Shown here: positions 32,530 to 39,664 of the stretch, one piece after another | How positions within the stretch are numbered: position 1 is the stretch's first letter | Layout of the letters: each line of letters opens with the position of its first letter | From: DATGEP01 sp035310125 | GTDB lineage: Bacteria > Chloroflexota > Ktedonobacteria > Ktedonobacterales > JADMIN01 | Direction: 5' to 3' | Length of the DNA: 64,000 bases | NCBI GenBank assembly: GCA_035310125.1 | Contig: DATGEP010000248.1 | Coordinates: 43,009-107,008 of the forward strand | Program-made: the position numbers and the translations under genes | The notes under the pieces: generated by a model | What the model was told of the DNA's origin: nothing | Databases searched by the model: none | The model's input: only the letters and a program-made list of their open reading frames with translations

Positions 32530-33483
32530 TCATGCGTTTTCCGCCATTTCGGCCACCCGCGCCGCCAGCTCGCGCAGCGCCGCCCGCAGCTCCGGCGGCT
32601 CGCGCACGACAACGGGACAGCCCAGCCCAGCGAGAAAGCGTGCCACCCAGCCCAATTCCTGGCTGTAGCAGCGGAACAGCACGCCGTCCGGCGTCTCCTC
32701 CAGATGCCCCGCGATGGCTGGAATGCGCCCGCGGGCCTCGTCCAGCGGCATGCGTAGCAGCGCGACAACCTCCCATGTTCCCGGTACGCTCGCGATGCCT
32801 CGCTCCACCACCGCCAACGTATCGAAGTCCGCTGGCCGGGCAAACGTCTCCGCCAGCACCTCCACATTCGCCATGCGATCCAGCCGGAAGACGCGCACAT
32901 CTTCGCGCAAGTGGCAGTACCCCGCCAGATACCAGCGCCCCGCCCGATACACCAGCCCATATGGGTCCACCGCACGCTCGGTGCTGCTTCCATCATACGA
33001 CTGGTAGCGCAGCCGCACGCGCCGAGACTGCTGGGTGGCGGCGCTGAGCGCGAGCACGATGGAGCGCTCCGCCGCGACGCCCTCCTGCTCCACCGCGAGC
33101 ACCAGCGCTTCCTGTACCGCCTGGACACGCTCGCGCAGCGCCACCGGCAGCACACGCTCGATCTTCGCCAGCGCGCCCTCCACATCCGGCGCCGTAGCCG
33201 CCAGCCCCAGCCGCCGCGCCGCCAGCAACCCCAGCACCACCGCCAGCGCCTCATCCTCTGTCAGCATCAGCGGCGGCAGCTTGAAACCGGGACGCAGCCG
33301 GTACGCCCCATAGCGCCCGCGCCCTGCCTCGATGGGTATCCCCAGGCTTTGGAGCATCATGACATAGCGCCGCACCGTGCGCACGTCCACCTCCAGCCGC
33401 GCCGCCATCTCCGGCCCACTCATACGCGCGCGCGATTGCAACAGCTCCAGCACGGTCAGCACGCGCGTCGTGGGATAATACAT
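32530..33483 (-). CDS. YafY-type HTH/WYL-domain regulator
   Basis: 317 aa. The N-terminal winged helix of HTH_11 type (TRVLTVLELLQSRARMSGPEMAARLEVDVRTVRRYVMMLQSLGIPIEAGRGRYGAYRL) is followed by a WYL domain (about 140-220: VDPYGLVYRAGRWYLAGYCHLREDVRVFRLDRM) and a WCX-like C-terminus. WYL regulators sense nucleic acids or small ligands and control stress or defence genes. The start MYYPTTRVL at 33483 is canonical for the family. It diverges from the DinB/ClbS-like gene across 196 bp with GTAGGGGCG repeats; whether it controls that gene is unknown. Confidence 0.9.
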   Translation of the reverse strand: MYYPTTRVLTVLELLQSRARMSGPEMAARLEVDVRTVRRYVMMLQSLGIPIEAGRGRYGAYRLRPGFKLPPLMLTEDEALAVVLGLLAARRLGLAATAPDVEGALAKIERVLPVALRERVQAVQEALVLAVEQEGVAAERSIVLALSAATQQSRRVRLRYQSYDGSSTERAVDPYGLVYRAGRWYLAGYCHLREDVRVFRLDRMANVEVLAETFARPADFDTLAVVERGIASVPGTWEVVALLRMPLDEARGRIPAIAGHLEETPDGVLFRCYSQELGWVARFLAGLGCPVVVREPPELRAALRELAARVAEMAENA

Positions 33484-33584
33484 GGCAGCACAGCCCCTTT
33501 CCAGTGAAGTTCACCGTCTATCAGGACCGATTGTGTCCGCATTTGCGCGTACAGTCAAGAGAGCGAGACAGCGAGAGTTCTATC

Positions 33585-33655
33585 GTAGGGGCGCTGCCTG
33601 CCGCGCCCGCCACCGGCGCTCTGGTAGGGGCGCCGCCCGCCGCGACAGGTGGCAG
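33585..33655 (+). repeat. GTAGGGGCG direct repeat pair
   Basis: GTAGGGGCGCTGCCTGCCGC (from 33585) and GTAGGGGCGCCGCCCGCCGC (from 33624) are adjacent, diverged direct copies of about 39 bp. The same GTAGGGGCGC core occurs inverted at 13073-13082 and 13152-13161, so it is a dispersed element. Confidence 0.6.
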
Positions 33656-33679
33656 AGATAAGAAAGGTAATCCCAAATC

Positions 33680-34195
33680 ATGGCTGAGACGATGAGCAAA
33701 AGCGCGCTACTGGCGGAGATAGACACCGCGCGGGCTGGCTGGGATGCGTTGATCGGTGACGTGCCGGAGGCGCGCATGACTGAGCCGGGAGCGGCGGGAA
33801 CGTGGTCCGTCAAAGACGTGCTGGCGCATGTGGCCGTCTATGAGCGGTGGGCGGCGGACCAGCTCAACGCGATGATGCGCGGCGAGACGGAGATGTATGT
33901 GGCGCCAGACACGCCACCAGGCGCCGATACCGAAGATACTGACCGCCAGAACGCCGCGTATTACGCAGCATGGCGCGACCGCTCGCTGGCTGACGTGCGA
34001 CGCGAAGCGCGTGAGACATTCGCGCTGCTGCGGGCGGCCATCGAGCAAGCGCCAGAAGCGTTACTGAATGAGACGGACCGCTACGCATGGCTGGGCGGCT
34101 CCGCTGTCTGGCAGATGGTCGCTGGCGATGCGTATGAGCATTACCAGGATCACATTCCATCCATCCGCGCGTGGCTGGGCACCAGCGCATCCTAA
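33680..34195 (+). CDS. DinB/ClbS-like four-helix protein
   Basis: 171 aa, all-helical. KSALLAEIDTARAGWDALIGDVPEARMTEPGAAGTWSVKDVLAHVAVYERWAADQL matches the N-terminal half of the DinB-like / ClbS-DfsB superfamily; His in LAHVAVYERW and later DAYEHYQDH would be metal ligands. Members include thiol-S-transferases and the colibactin-resistance protein ClbS; the exact activity is not predictable. ATG 33680 has AAAGG 12 nt upstream. It ends 53 bp before the mobile element's left end. Confidence 0.75.
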   Translation: MAETMSKSALLAEIDTARAGWDALIGDVPEARMTEPGAAGTWSVKDVLAHVAVYERWAADQLNAMMRGETEMYVAPDTPPGADTEDTDRQNAAYYAAWRDRSLADVRREARETFALLRAAIEQAPEALLNETDRYAWLGGSAVWQMVAGDAYEHYQDHIPSIRAWLGTSAS

Positions 34196-34248
34196 AGATG
34201 CTCGCGCGCGCCGGTCCGAACTCCCGCCAGGGTGCGCAAGCAAGCTTA

Positions 34249-34266
34249 GACCTTATTCGGAAACCT
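34249..34266 (+). repeat. Left terminal inverted repeat
   Basis: GACCTTATTCGGAAACCT, identical to the reverse complement of 37808-37825; preceded by TTA. Confidence 0.88.
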
Positions 34267-34286
34267 ATGCAGCAGTGACGCACTGA

Positions 34287-34495
34287 CGCTGGTGAGGTCC
34301 GCCGCACTATCGTCCAACGTCGCACATACCTGCCACTGGGCTGCGCGCGTCTCCGCCGTAATCCAGCGGCAGCCCGCCGGTTCCAACTGGTCATTGCGCT
34401 TGCCGCGCCACCACCTATCAGCGACGGCCACCAGCAGGTCTTCCGGCTGCGCCGCCGGGTCCTGTACCCACTGCTGGTGTGTCTGTGCGAAGCGG
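34287..34495 (-). repeat. 209-bp internal inverted repeat, left copy
   Basis: Reverse complement of 36721-36929 with two mismatches by eye. Read on the minus strand it encodes RFAQTHQQWVQDPAAQPED, then LLVAVADRWWRGKRNDQ and so on, an unrecognised peptide continuing to a stop near the left terminus. The sigma-factor gene runs antisense into it. Confidence 0.85.
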
Positions 34496-35422
34496 CAAGC
34501 CGGGCTGGCCCGACGGCTCCTCGGCGGTGAGGACAGCCGCAGCGATCCTGCGGACCCGTTCGGGGTCGGCGATCGCATCGATCTCGACGATCTTGCCCTC
34601 GGCGACGGTGAAACTCATCACGGTCATGGGCTGTCCACCCACCGTGACGACTACTCCGGCTGCTCCGTTCACCAGCACGGGGCGCAGGTGAACAGCCGGG
34701 CGCGCGAGGCTCGAGGCCAGGCCACTGAGTGTCTGCCTGGCAACGGCCGTGGCGCCGTGGAGCACCATGGAGGCGGCGGGGTGCCAGGCGCCCGCGTCGA
34801 TTCGCAGCACGACGTCAGGATCGAGCAGGGCGACGAGGGCGTCGAACTCGCCCCCACGCGTCGCCAAGAAGAAGGCGTCAACCACGTCTCGTTGACGAGC
34901 GAGATCGGCGTCCGGAACTGGTATCTCGGCGCCCTTCACGCGGCGTCGTGCCCTGCTGGCGAGCTGCCTCGCCGCCGCAGGGGTGCGATCAACCAGGGGA
35001 GCGATCTCTTCAAAAGGCACCTCGAACAGGTCATGGAGGACGAACGCCAACCGCTCGGCCGGGGCCAGGGTATCGAGGACGACAAGGAGCGCAAGGCCGA
35101 CCGCGTCGGCTAACAACGCCTCCTCCTCCGGCTGGAGCTCCCCGTCTGGGCGAATGACGAGGTCGGGTAGGTGCACCTCGAAGGACTCCTCACGGCGAGT
35201 GTTGCGCGCACGCAGCATGTTCAGGCACACGCGGGCGACGATCGTCGTCAACCATCCGCCGAGGTTCTCGACCTCGCCCGCCCCTGATCGGCTGAGGCGC
35301 AGCCAGGCGTCCTGCACGGCGTCGTCGGCGGCGGTGAGCGAACCCAGCATCCGGTAGGCAACCGCCCGCAGATGGGCGCGGTGCTCCTCGAAGCGCTCCG
35401 CAAGCCACTCGTTCTCGTTCAT
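34418..35422 (-). CDS. ECF41/SigJ-type sigma factor with SnoaL-like domain
   Basis: 334 aa. Sigma region 2 (FEEHRAHLRAVAYRMLGSLTAADDAVQDAWLRL) and region 4 (APAERLAFVLHDLFEVPFEEIAPLVDRTPAAARQLASRARRRV) are followed by a SnoaL/NTF2-like domain (about 175-295, VDAFFLATRGGEFDALVALLDPDVVLRIDAG), the fused regulatory domain of ECF41. The last 26 residues are encoded within the 209-bp repeat, so the native end was replaced when the element formed. ATG 35422 has GGAAGGG upstream. ECF41 factors recognise TGTCACA-type promoters; three such sites lie just upstream and beyond. Codon use looks actinobacterial. Confidence 0.9.
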   Translation of the reverse strand: MNENEWLAERFEEHRAHLRAVAYRMLGSLTAADDAVQDAWLRLSRSGAGEVENLGGWLTTIVARVCLNMLRARNTRREESFEVHLPDLVIRPDGELQPEEEALLADAVGLALLVVLDTLAPAERLAFVLHDLFEVPFEEIAPLVDRTPAAARQLASRARRRVKGAEIPVPDADLARQRDVVDAFFLATRGGEFDALVALLDPDVVLRIDAGAWHPAASMVLHGATAVARQTLSGLASSLARPAVHLRPVLVNGAAGVVVTVGGQPMTVMSFTVAEGKIVEIDAIADPERVRRIAAAVLTAEEPSGQPGLPLRTDTPAVGTGPGGAAGRPAGGRR

Positions 35423-35423
35423 C

Positions 35424-35450
35424 TGTCACACCCTTCCGTTGCGCGGTGTC
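35424..35450 (+). promoter_or_regulatory. ECF41-type promoter toward the oxidoreductase remnant
   Basis: TGTCACA (35424-35430), 16-bp spacer, TGTC (35447-35450). The known ECF41 target motif is TGTCACA with a CGTC-like -10. It reads away from the sigma gene. Confidence 0.65.
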
Positions 35451-35463
35451 ATTCATGAGACAT

Positions 35464-35490
35464 GACCTGCAGCACGCGATCGATGTGACA
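35464..35490 (-). promoter_or_regulatory. ECF41-type promoter of the sigma gene
   Basis: Minus strand TGTCACA (35484-35490), 16-bp spacer, GGTC (35464-35467). Transcription would begin some 30 nt before the sigma-factor ATG, giving positive autoregulation. Confidence 0.55.
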
Positions 35491-35500
35491 AGGAGAACCG

Positions 35501-35738
35501 ATGCCACTGCGAATCACAAAGGATGCGTCATCATATCACCGATCCTGGTCACCGGCGGCACCGGCGGCACCGGCAGGCTCGGGAGCCACGTCGTCCGACG
35601 TCGCTGGGCCGAAGGTGCATGCGATGGCCGAACTGCTCTGGGATACCTACCGGCGCGTGGCAAACACCTAGCGAACGGCCTTGCCGGGGAACCGGACTGG
35701 GCTGTTGGCCTCCGGGCCTGGGAGGACTTCTTGGCCTC
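35501..35738 (+). pseudogene. Remnant of NmrA/epimerase-like oxidoreductase
   Basis: AAGGAG and ATG 35501 start a frame that is soon lost. In another frame the N-terminal Rossmann strand ILVTGGTGGTGRLGSHVVRR is intact, and about 35 residues later the family's C-terminal motif appears (GLRAWEDFLAS, compare RTWEDFLA). The roughly 200 residues between are deleted. NmrA-like NAD(P)-binding proteins are frequent genomic partners of ECF41 sigma factors, and this one has an ECF41-type promoter in front. Confidence 0.7.
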
Positions 35739-35813
35739 GCCGGGCGACAGATCCGGCCCGACAGAGCGGCCGGCAAGAAATGGCAGCCGACAGCCACGAC
35801 ACGTTCGTCCATC

Positions 35814-35840
35814 GGTCACATTCCTCCGTCGCCACGTGTC
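35814..35840 (+). promoter_or_regulatory. ECF41-type promoter of the DoxX-like gene
   Basis: GGTCACA (35814-35820), 16-bp spacer, TGTC (35837-35840). The surrounding bases (TCACAnnCCTCCGT, GTGTCAT) resemble the promoter at 35424-35450, so the two are probably duplicates or share selection. Confidence 0.6.
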
Positions 35841-35949
35841 ATAGCTGTGACAAGCAAAAGATCCCCACCGGAGCAAGCACGCACCGGCACACGCCCGAAT
35901 TCAGGAGATGGGCATGCCTCTTCGCCTGTCGCAGATTAGGAGAATTCAA

Positions 35950-36297
35950 ATGTCTACTGCTCACGTCATCGTCACCATCCTGGCTGCCGCCTGGGTAGGC
36001 TTCTCGGCCGTCTCTGTGATCCTCCGCGCCAAGTGGGTCGTGCAGCCCTTGGCCGATTATGGCATCCCCCAGTCGTGGTGGCCCTGGCTCGCCACGGCCA
36101 AGTCCGCGGGGGCGGTGGGCCTGCTGGTCGGTCTGCTCGTACCCATCATCGGTGTCCTGGCCGGGATCTGCCTGGTGCTGTACTTCACCGGGGCCGTTAT
36201 CACCGTGATCCATGCGCACTGGTACGCCCACATCCCGTACCCACTTATGTACATGGCGCCGGTGATCGGTGCCCTGGTCCTAGGGTTCGCCATCTAA
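35950..36297 (+). CDS. DoxX-like four-helix membrane protein
   Basis: 115 aa with four transmembrane segments (HVIVTILAAAWVGFSAVSVI, AGAVGLLVGLLVPIIGVLAGICLVLYFTGAVITVI, PLMYMAPVIGALVLGFAI). VQPLADYGIPQSWWPWLATAKSAGAVGLLVGL is the DoxX-like family signature. ATG 35950 has AGGAGA 8 nt upstream; the longer open frame upstream overlaps the promoter region. DoxX-like proteins are common regulated partners of ECF41 sigma factors. It is the only intact cargo gene besides the sigma factor. Confidence 0.85.
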   Translation: MSTAHVIVTILAAAWVGFSAVSVILRAKWVVQPLADYGIPQSWWPWLATAKSAGAVGLLVGLLVPIIGVLAGICLVLYFTGAVITVIHAHWYAHIPYPLMYMAPVIGALVLGFAI

Positions 36298-36720
36298 GCC
36301 TCGGCGAGGCCCGTCCGGCGGAGTTCACTGCCCATCAGCGTGAGCCCGCCGAGTCAGTTGTTCTCGGTTCTGATCCACGCCTCCTGCTTGGTGACCGCCA
36401 GCAGCCGGCTCGACGGTCGCAGCCCCCGCATCTGCACGTGGATACGTGGATACGTGGTACAGACGACGAAGACGACCCGCCGCGCGTCACCGCGACGAGT
36501 CGCTCATCTCAGGTTGGCCCACGATGTCGCCTTCAGGTTAACAGCGCGCCTGGATGCGGTGTGGTCGACAGTCAACTATGACCGCACGGCCGTACGGATG
36601 GGGCAGCGCTCCACGACAGCGGTATGACGGTTGATCCCGACGAGTGACCCATCCTGGTCACGCACATGAACGGGCGGGCGAAGGGTTGCTCCGCTCGCAC
36701 GGCTTCCTCGAAGCACTCGC
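36298..36720. other. Cargo region without intact gene
   Basis: No intact gene recognised. On the minus strand a short open stretch reads PPVHVRDQDGSLVGINRHT and ends TAVVERCPIRTAV (stop at 36576), which looks like a protein C-terminus but matches no family I know; it may be a gene fragment captured by the element. An 8-bp GTGGATAC repeat occurs near 36440. Confidence 0.4.
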
Positions 36721-36929
36721 CCGCTTCGCACAGACACACCAGCAGTGGGTACAGGACCCGGCGGCACAGCCGGAAGACCTGCTGGTGGCCGTCGCTGATG
36801 GGTGGTGGCGCGGCAAGCGCAATGACCAGTTGGAACCGGCGGGCTGCCGCTGGATTACGGCGGAGACGCGCGCAGCCCAGTGGCAGGTATGTGCGACGTT
36901 GGACGATAGTGCGGCGGACCTCACCAGCG
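36721..36929 (+). repeat. 209-bp internal inverted repeat, right copy
   Basis: Inverted copy of 34287-34495, two mismatches. Here the reading frame continues past the repeat as EADVRLA and stops at 36952, 34 bp before the transposase start, unlike the left copy. Confidence 0.85.
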
Positions 36930-36985
36930 AGGCCGACGTCCGCCTGGCGTGACAACAGCAGTTTGCGGGATAGGAGGCAGGTCGC

Positions 36986-37821
36986 ATGAGTCGGAGTCAC
37001 CCGTGGGAACTGAGCGATGCCCTGTGGGAGGGGGTCCACCCGCTCATTACCCCTCGTCCGCCCAGGTCTAGGGGCGGCCGACCGCCCCTGAGCGACCGGC
37101 AGATGCTCGGCGCGATCTTGTATGTGCTGCGCACGGGCATCCAATGGAATGCGCTCCCTCGTGCGCTCGGCGCGAGCACGACGGTCTACGACCGCTTCCG
37201 ATTATGGGAGGCTGAGGGGCTGTTCCAGCGCATGTGGGCGGCAGGGTTGCAGGAGTTCGATGAGGTGGTGGGCATCGACTGGGAGTGGCAGAGCCTGGAT
37301 GGAGTGATGACCAAGGCCCTTTCGGCGGCGCCGCGACCGGGCGCAATCCCACCGACCGCGGCAAGCGCGGGACCAAGCGCAGCCAGCTGAGTGAGGGACA
37401 TGGCTTGCCGCTCGCGGTAGCAGTCGCTGGGGCCAACGTCCACGATACCAATCTCGTCACGCTGACCTTGGAGGCTGTAGCCGTGCCGCGGCCTGCGCCG
37501 ACCGACGAGCGGCCGCAGCATCTGTGCCTCGACGCGGGCTATGCGGGCGAGCGTACCCAGACGGCCGTTGCCGCGGGCGGCTATATCCCCCATGTCCGCC
37601 CGCGCCACGAGGAACAAGCATACGCCAGAAGTGCCGACCCTGCCAAGAAACCACGCCGCTGGGTCGTAGAGCGGCTCCACTCATGGCTGAATCGCTCGCG
37701 GCGGCTCCTGGTCCGCTGGGAGAAGCTCCAGCGCACCTACGAAGCCTTCCTGCATCTGGCTTGCGCACTCATCTGCTTCCAACAGTGTCAGCGCGTCACC
37801 GCTGCTCAGGTTTCCGAATAA
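36986..37821 (+). CDS. IS5-family transposase in two overlapping frames
   Basis: The first frame (36986-37390) starts MSRSHPWELSDALWEGVHPLI and carries the N-terminal DUF4096-type region (GGRPPLSDRQMLGAILYVLRTGIQWNALP) and the first Asp (GIDWEWQSLDG). The second frame (to 37821) continues GPFGG, NPTDRGKRGTKRS, then CLDAGYAGERT (second Asp) and WVVERLHSWLNRSRRLLVRWEK (Glu). The two join by a -1 shift near 37318 (GGCCCTTTCGG), as in many IS427-group elements, either programmed or a single-base lesion. All three DDE residues are present across the frames. The TAA stop lies inside the right terminal repeat. Confidence 0.85.
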
Positions 37822-37825
37822 GGTC
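37808..37825 (-). repeat. Right terminal inverted repeat
   Basis: Reverse complement of GACCTTATTCGGAAACCT, followed by TTA (37826-37828); it contains the transposase stop codon. Confidence 0.88.
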
Positions 37826-38005
37826 TTAGGTCCGCAGTGGGCGGAAAAAGGCGCGGATGTCCTCCGCTGGAACGCTAATCGTAAAGGATTGCATCATGTG
37901 CATGGGCATAGTCCCCTCCTTCGCGTATTCGTCGCTGGTCCACTGTACCACCCATTGCGGGCAGGAATCGTCCTGATACATCCGCCCCGCGCTGGCGCAC
38001 CACAT
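37826..38005 (-). CDS. Small hypothetical protein
   Basis: 59-codon open frame, too short for the usual cut-off: starts MWCASAGRMYQDDSCPQWV and ends PAEDIRAFFRPLRT. Its TAA stop is exactly the TTA target duplication of the mobile element, and the same frame would stop there before insertion too, so the element inserted at the stop codon. No ribosome-binding site is visible before the ATG at 38005. The residue composition looks protein-like, but no family is recognised. Confidence 0.4.
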   Translation of the reverse strand: MWCASAGRMYQDDSCPQWVVQWTSDEYAKEGTMPMHMMQSFTISVPAEDIRAFFRPLRT

Positions 38006-38111
38006 GACGTTGGAACGGTTGCGGTTCAGGTATAGTCGCTGCTACAATGCGGGAAGGCGCGTCGTACCCATCCGGGCCGCGTGCCAACGAACCAGCGAGA
38101 GGAACTTAGAT

Positions 38112-38999
38112 ATGGTGACCGCGCCTATACAGCCCATCCGGCGTCCCGATTGGCTCCGCGTGCGCGTGCCAACGGGCGAGAACTACGAAGAGATCAAGCA
38201 GCTCATGCGCGGCAAGGTGCTCCATACCGTCTGCGAGGAAGCGCGCTGCCCGAACATCGCCGAATGCTGGGCGCACCGCACCGCGACGTTCATGATACTC
38301 GGCAGCGTTTGCACGCGCAGCTGCGGCTTCTGCGCCGTCGCGACGGGCCGGCCCATGGCGCTGGACTGGGAAGAGCCGCGCCGCGTGGCCGAAGCCGTGA
38401 CACAGATGGGCCTGCGCCATGTCGTCGTCACCTCCGTCAATCGCGACGAGCTGCGTGATGGCGGCGCCACGATCTTCGCCGCCACCATTCGCTGGATCCG
38501 CCGTCTCAACCCCGATACTGCCGTGGAGGTCCTCACCCCCGACTTCAAAGGCGCGCGCGACGCGCTCAAAATCCTCATGGACGCGCGACCGAGCATCTAC
38601 AGCCACAACGTCGAGACTGTGCCCCGGCTCTACAAGCGCGTGCGCCCGCAAGCCATCTATGAGCGCTCGCTCGACGTGCTCCAGTGGGCCAGGGAAATGT
38701 ACCCGGAGATTCCCACCAAGACCGGCTTCATGCTTGGGCTGGGCGAGGAGCGTGAGGAAGTGCTCACGCTGATGCGCGATATCCGTGCGCGCGGCGTGGA
38801 CATTCTCACCATCGGCCAGTATTTGCAGCCGACGGCGCAGCATCTGCCCATCGAGCGCTATGTCACGCCCGAAGAGTTCCGCGAATACAAGGTAGCCGGC
38901 AAAGAGATGGGCTTCCGCCATGTCGAGAGCGGCCCGCTCGTGCGCAGCTCGTACCACGCCTGGGACCAGGTGAAAGCGGCGGGTGTCGAGACGCGCTAG
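38112..38999 (+). CDS. lipA: Lipoyl synthase
   Basis: 295-aa radical-SAM enzyme inserting two sulfurs into octanoyl-carrier proteins. Auxiliary cluster CX4CX5C: Cys41, Cys46, Cys52. Radical-SAM cluster CX3CX2C: Cys67, Cys71, Cys74 in SVCTRSCGFCAV. The C-terminal RSSYHA motif supplies the serine ligand. PDWLRVRVPTGENYEEI is the family N-terminus. ATG 38112 has GAGAGGAA upstream; the longer open frame is not needed. lipB is not adjacent. A weak -10 TATAGT (38031-38036) lies upstream. Confidence 0.97.
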   Translation: MVTAPIQPIRRPDWLRVRVPTGENYEEIKQLMRGKVLHTVCEEARCPNIAECWAHRTATFMILGSVCTRSCGFCAVATGRPMALDWEEPRRVAEAVTQMGLRHVVVTSVNRDELRDGGATIFAATIRWIRRLNPDTAVEVLTPDFKGARDALKILMDARPSIYSHNVETVPRLYKRVRPQAIYERSLDVLQWAREMYPEIPTKTGFMLGLGEEREEVLTLMRDIRARGVDILTIGQYLQPTAQHLPIERYVTPEEFREYKVAGKEMGFRHVESGPLVRSSYHAWDQVKAAGVETR

Positions 39000-39030
39000 C
39001 CTGGTTCTCACCGGCATCTGGTGGTGGAAA

Positions 39031-39252
39031 TCAGGTGTGCGGCGCTGCCATGCCACGTACGGCCAGGTATGCCAGGATCGCCACCCAGCCCAGCGGAACC
39101 GTCACAAAGGCCCAGAGCCACCCCGGCTGGCCGCGCCGGTTCGCGTCCACACGAACCCACGTAAACCCAAGATACCACGGAAATATCACGACAAAAGTCA
39201 GCGAGATGAGCCAGAAGAGTGTGATTATCTCCGGCCAGTGTAGTCCAATCAT
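39031..39252 (-). CDS. Small two-helix membrane protein
   Basis: 73 aa: two hydrophobic helices (about 9-32, ITLFWLISLTFVVIFPWYLGF, and about 48-67, WLWAFVTVPLGWVAILAYLAV) joined by a basic loop (RVDANRRGQPG). ATG 39252 has GAGGAGG 9 nt upstream, a strong site that supports a real gene. Convergent with lipA, 31 bp apart. No family recognised; the function is unknown. Confidence 0.65.
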   Translation of the reverse strand: MIGLHWPEIITLFWLISLTFVVIFPWYLGFTWVRVDANRRGQPGWLWAFVTVPLGWVAILAYLAVRGMAAPHT

Positions 39253-39664
39253 GTGGCATCCTCCTCGCCAGCAACCAATACATCCGGCGCCAGTATAGCA
39301 CGCGAGCAAGCAGTCTAGAAGCGGTCTGACAGCAGCCGGTGGCCCACCGCGCCGCTGTAGCCGTTTGATCCCCAGAAAGTCCCGTCACGAACGGTGGCGA
39401 GCATCCTTAACCAGCCCTCAACGCCGACGCAACCATATCCCACGCTTCAATCGAGTACGGTACAGATGTATCTACTTCGCTCTTTTGGACTGCCCGGCGG
39501 GAACGGCGACTTCCATGCGCGGCGCCCCGCTACCGGCACCTCCTATATTTCCAGCGGCGCCACGACCGGATGCCGGCTCCGTGCGCGGGCGGCGCGGCCT
39601 CGCGTCAACGACGAAGCATATGGCCGGCGCTCCGGGCTGGCACGCGAGATTGGACTCAGACGAG
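39253..39664. other. Intergenic region before the exopolysaccharide locus
   Basis: 412 bp between the divergent small membrane gene and the first GT2. It must contain the promoter of the plus-strand EPS arm. TTCAAT-N17-TATCTA near 39446-39474 is the best candidate but weak. No RNA gene or terminator seen. Confidence 0.4.

Larger units (their letters stand above)
34249..37825 (+). mobile_element. IS5-like transposon with sigma-factor cargo (3577 bp)
   Basis: Bounded by perfect 18-bp terminal inverted repeats GACCTTATTCGGAAACCT (34249-34266 and inverted 37808-37825), each flanked by TTA (34246-34248, 37826-37828), a plausible 3-bp target duplication. Imperfect similarity continues inward (TGCAGCAGTGACGC against GAGCAGCGGTGACGC). 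It contains an IS5-family transposase in two frames at the right end and, as cargo, an ECF41-type sigma factor, an oxidoreductase pseudogene and a DoxX-like gene, framed by a 209-bp inverted repeat. Typical IS5 elements are about 1 kb, so this is a passenger-carrying or composite derivative. Confidence 0.8.

Noticed and set aside
36340..36627. 95-codon plus-strand frame in the transposon
   Set aside because: Low-complexity translation, no ribosome-binding site, no homology recognised.
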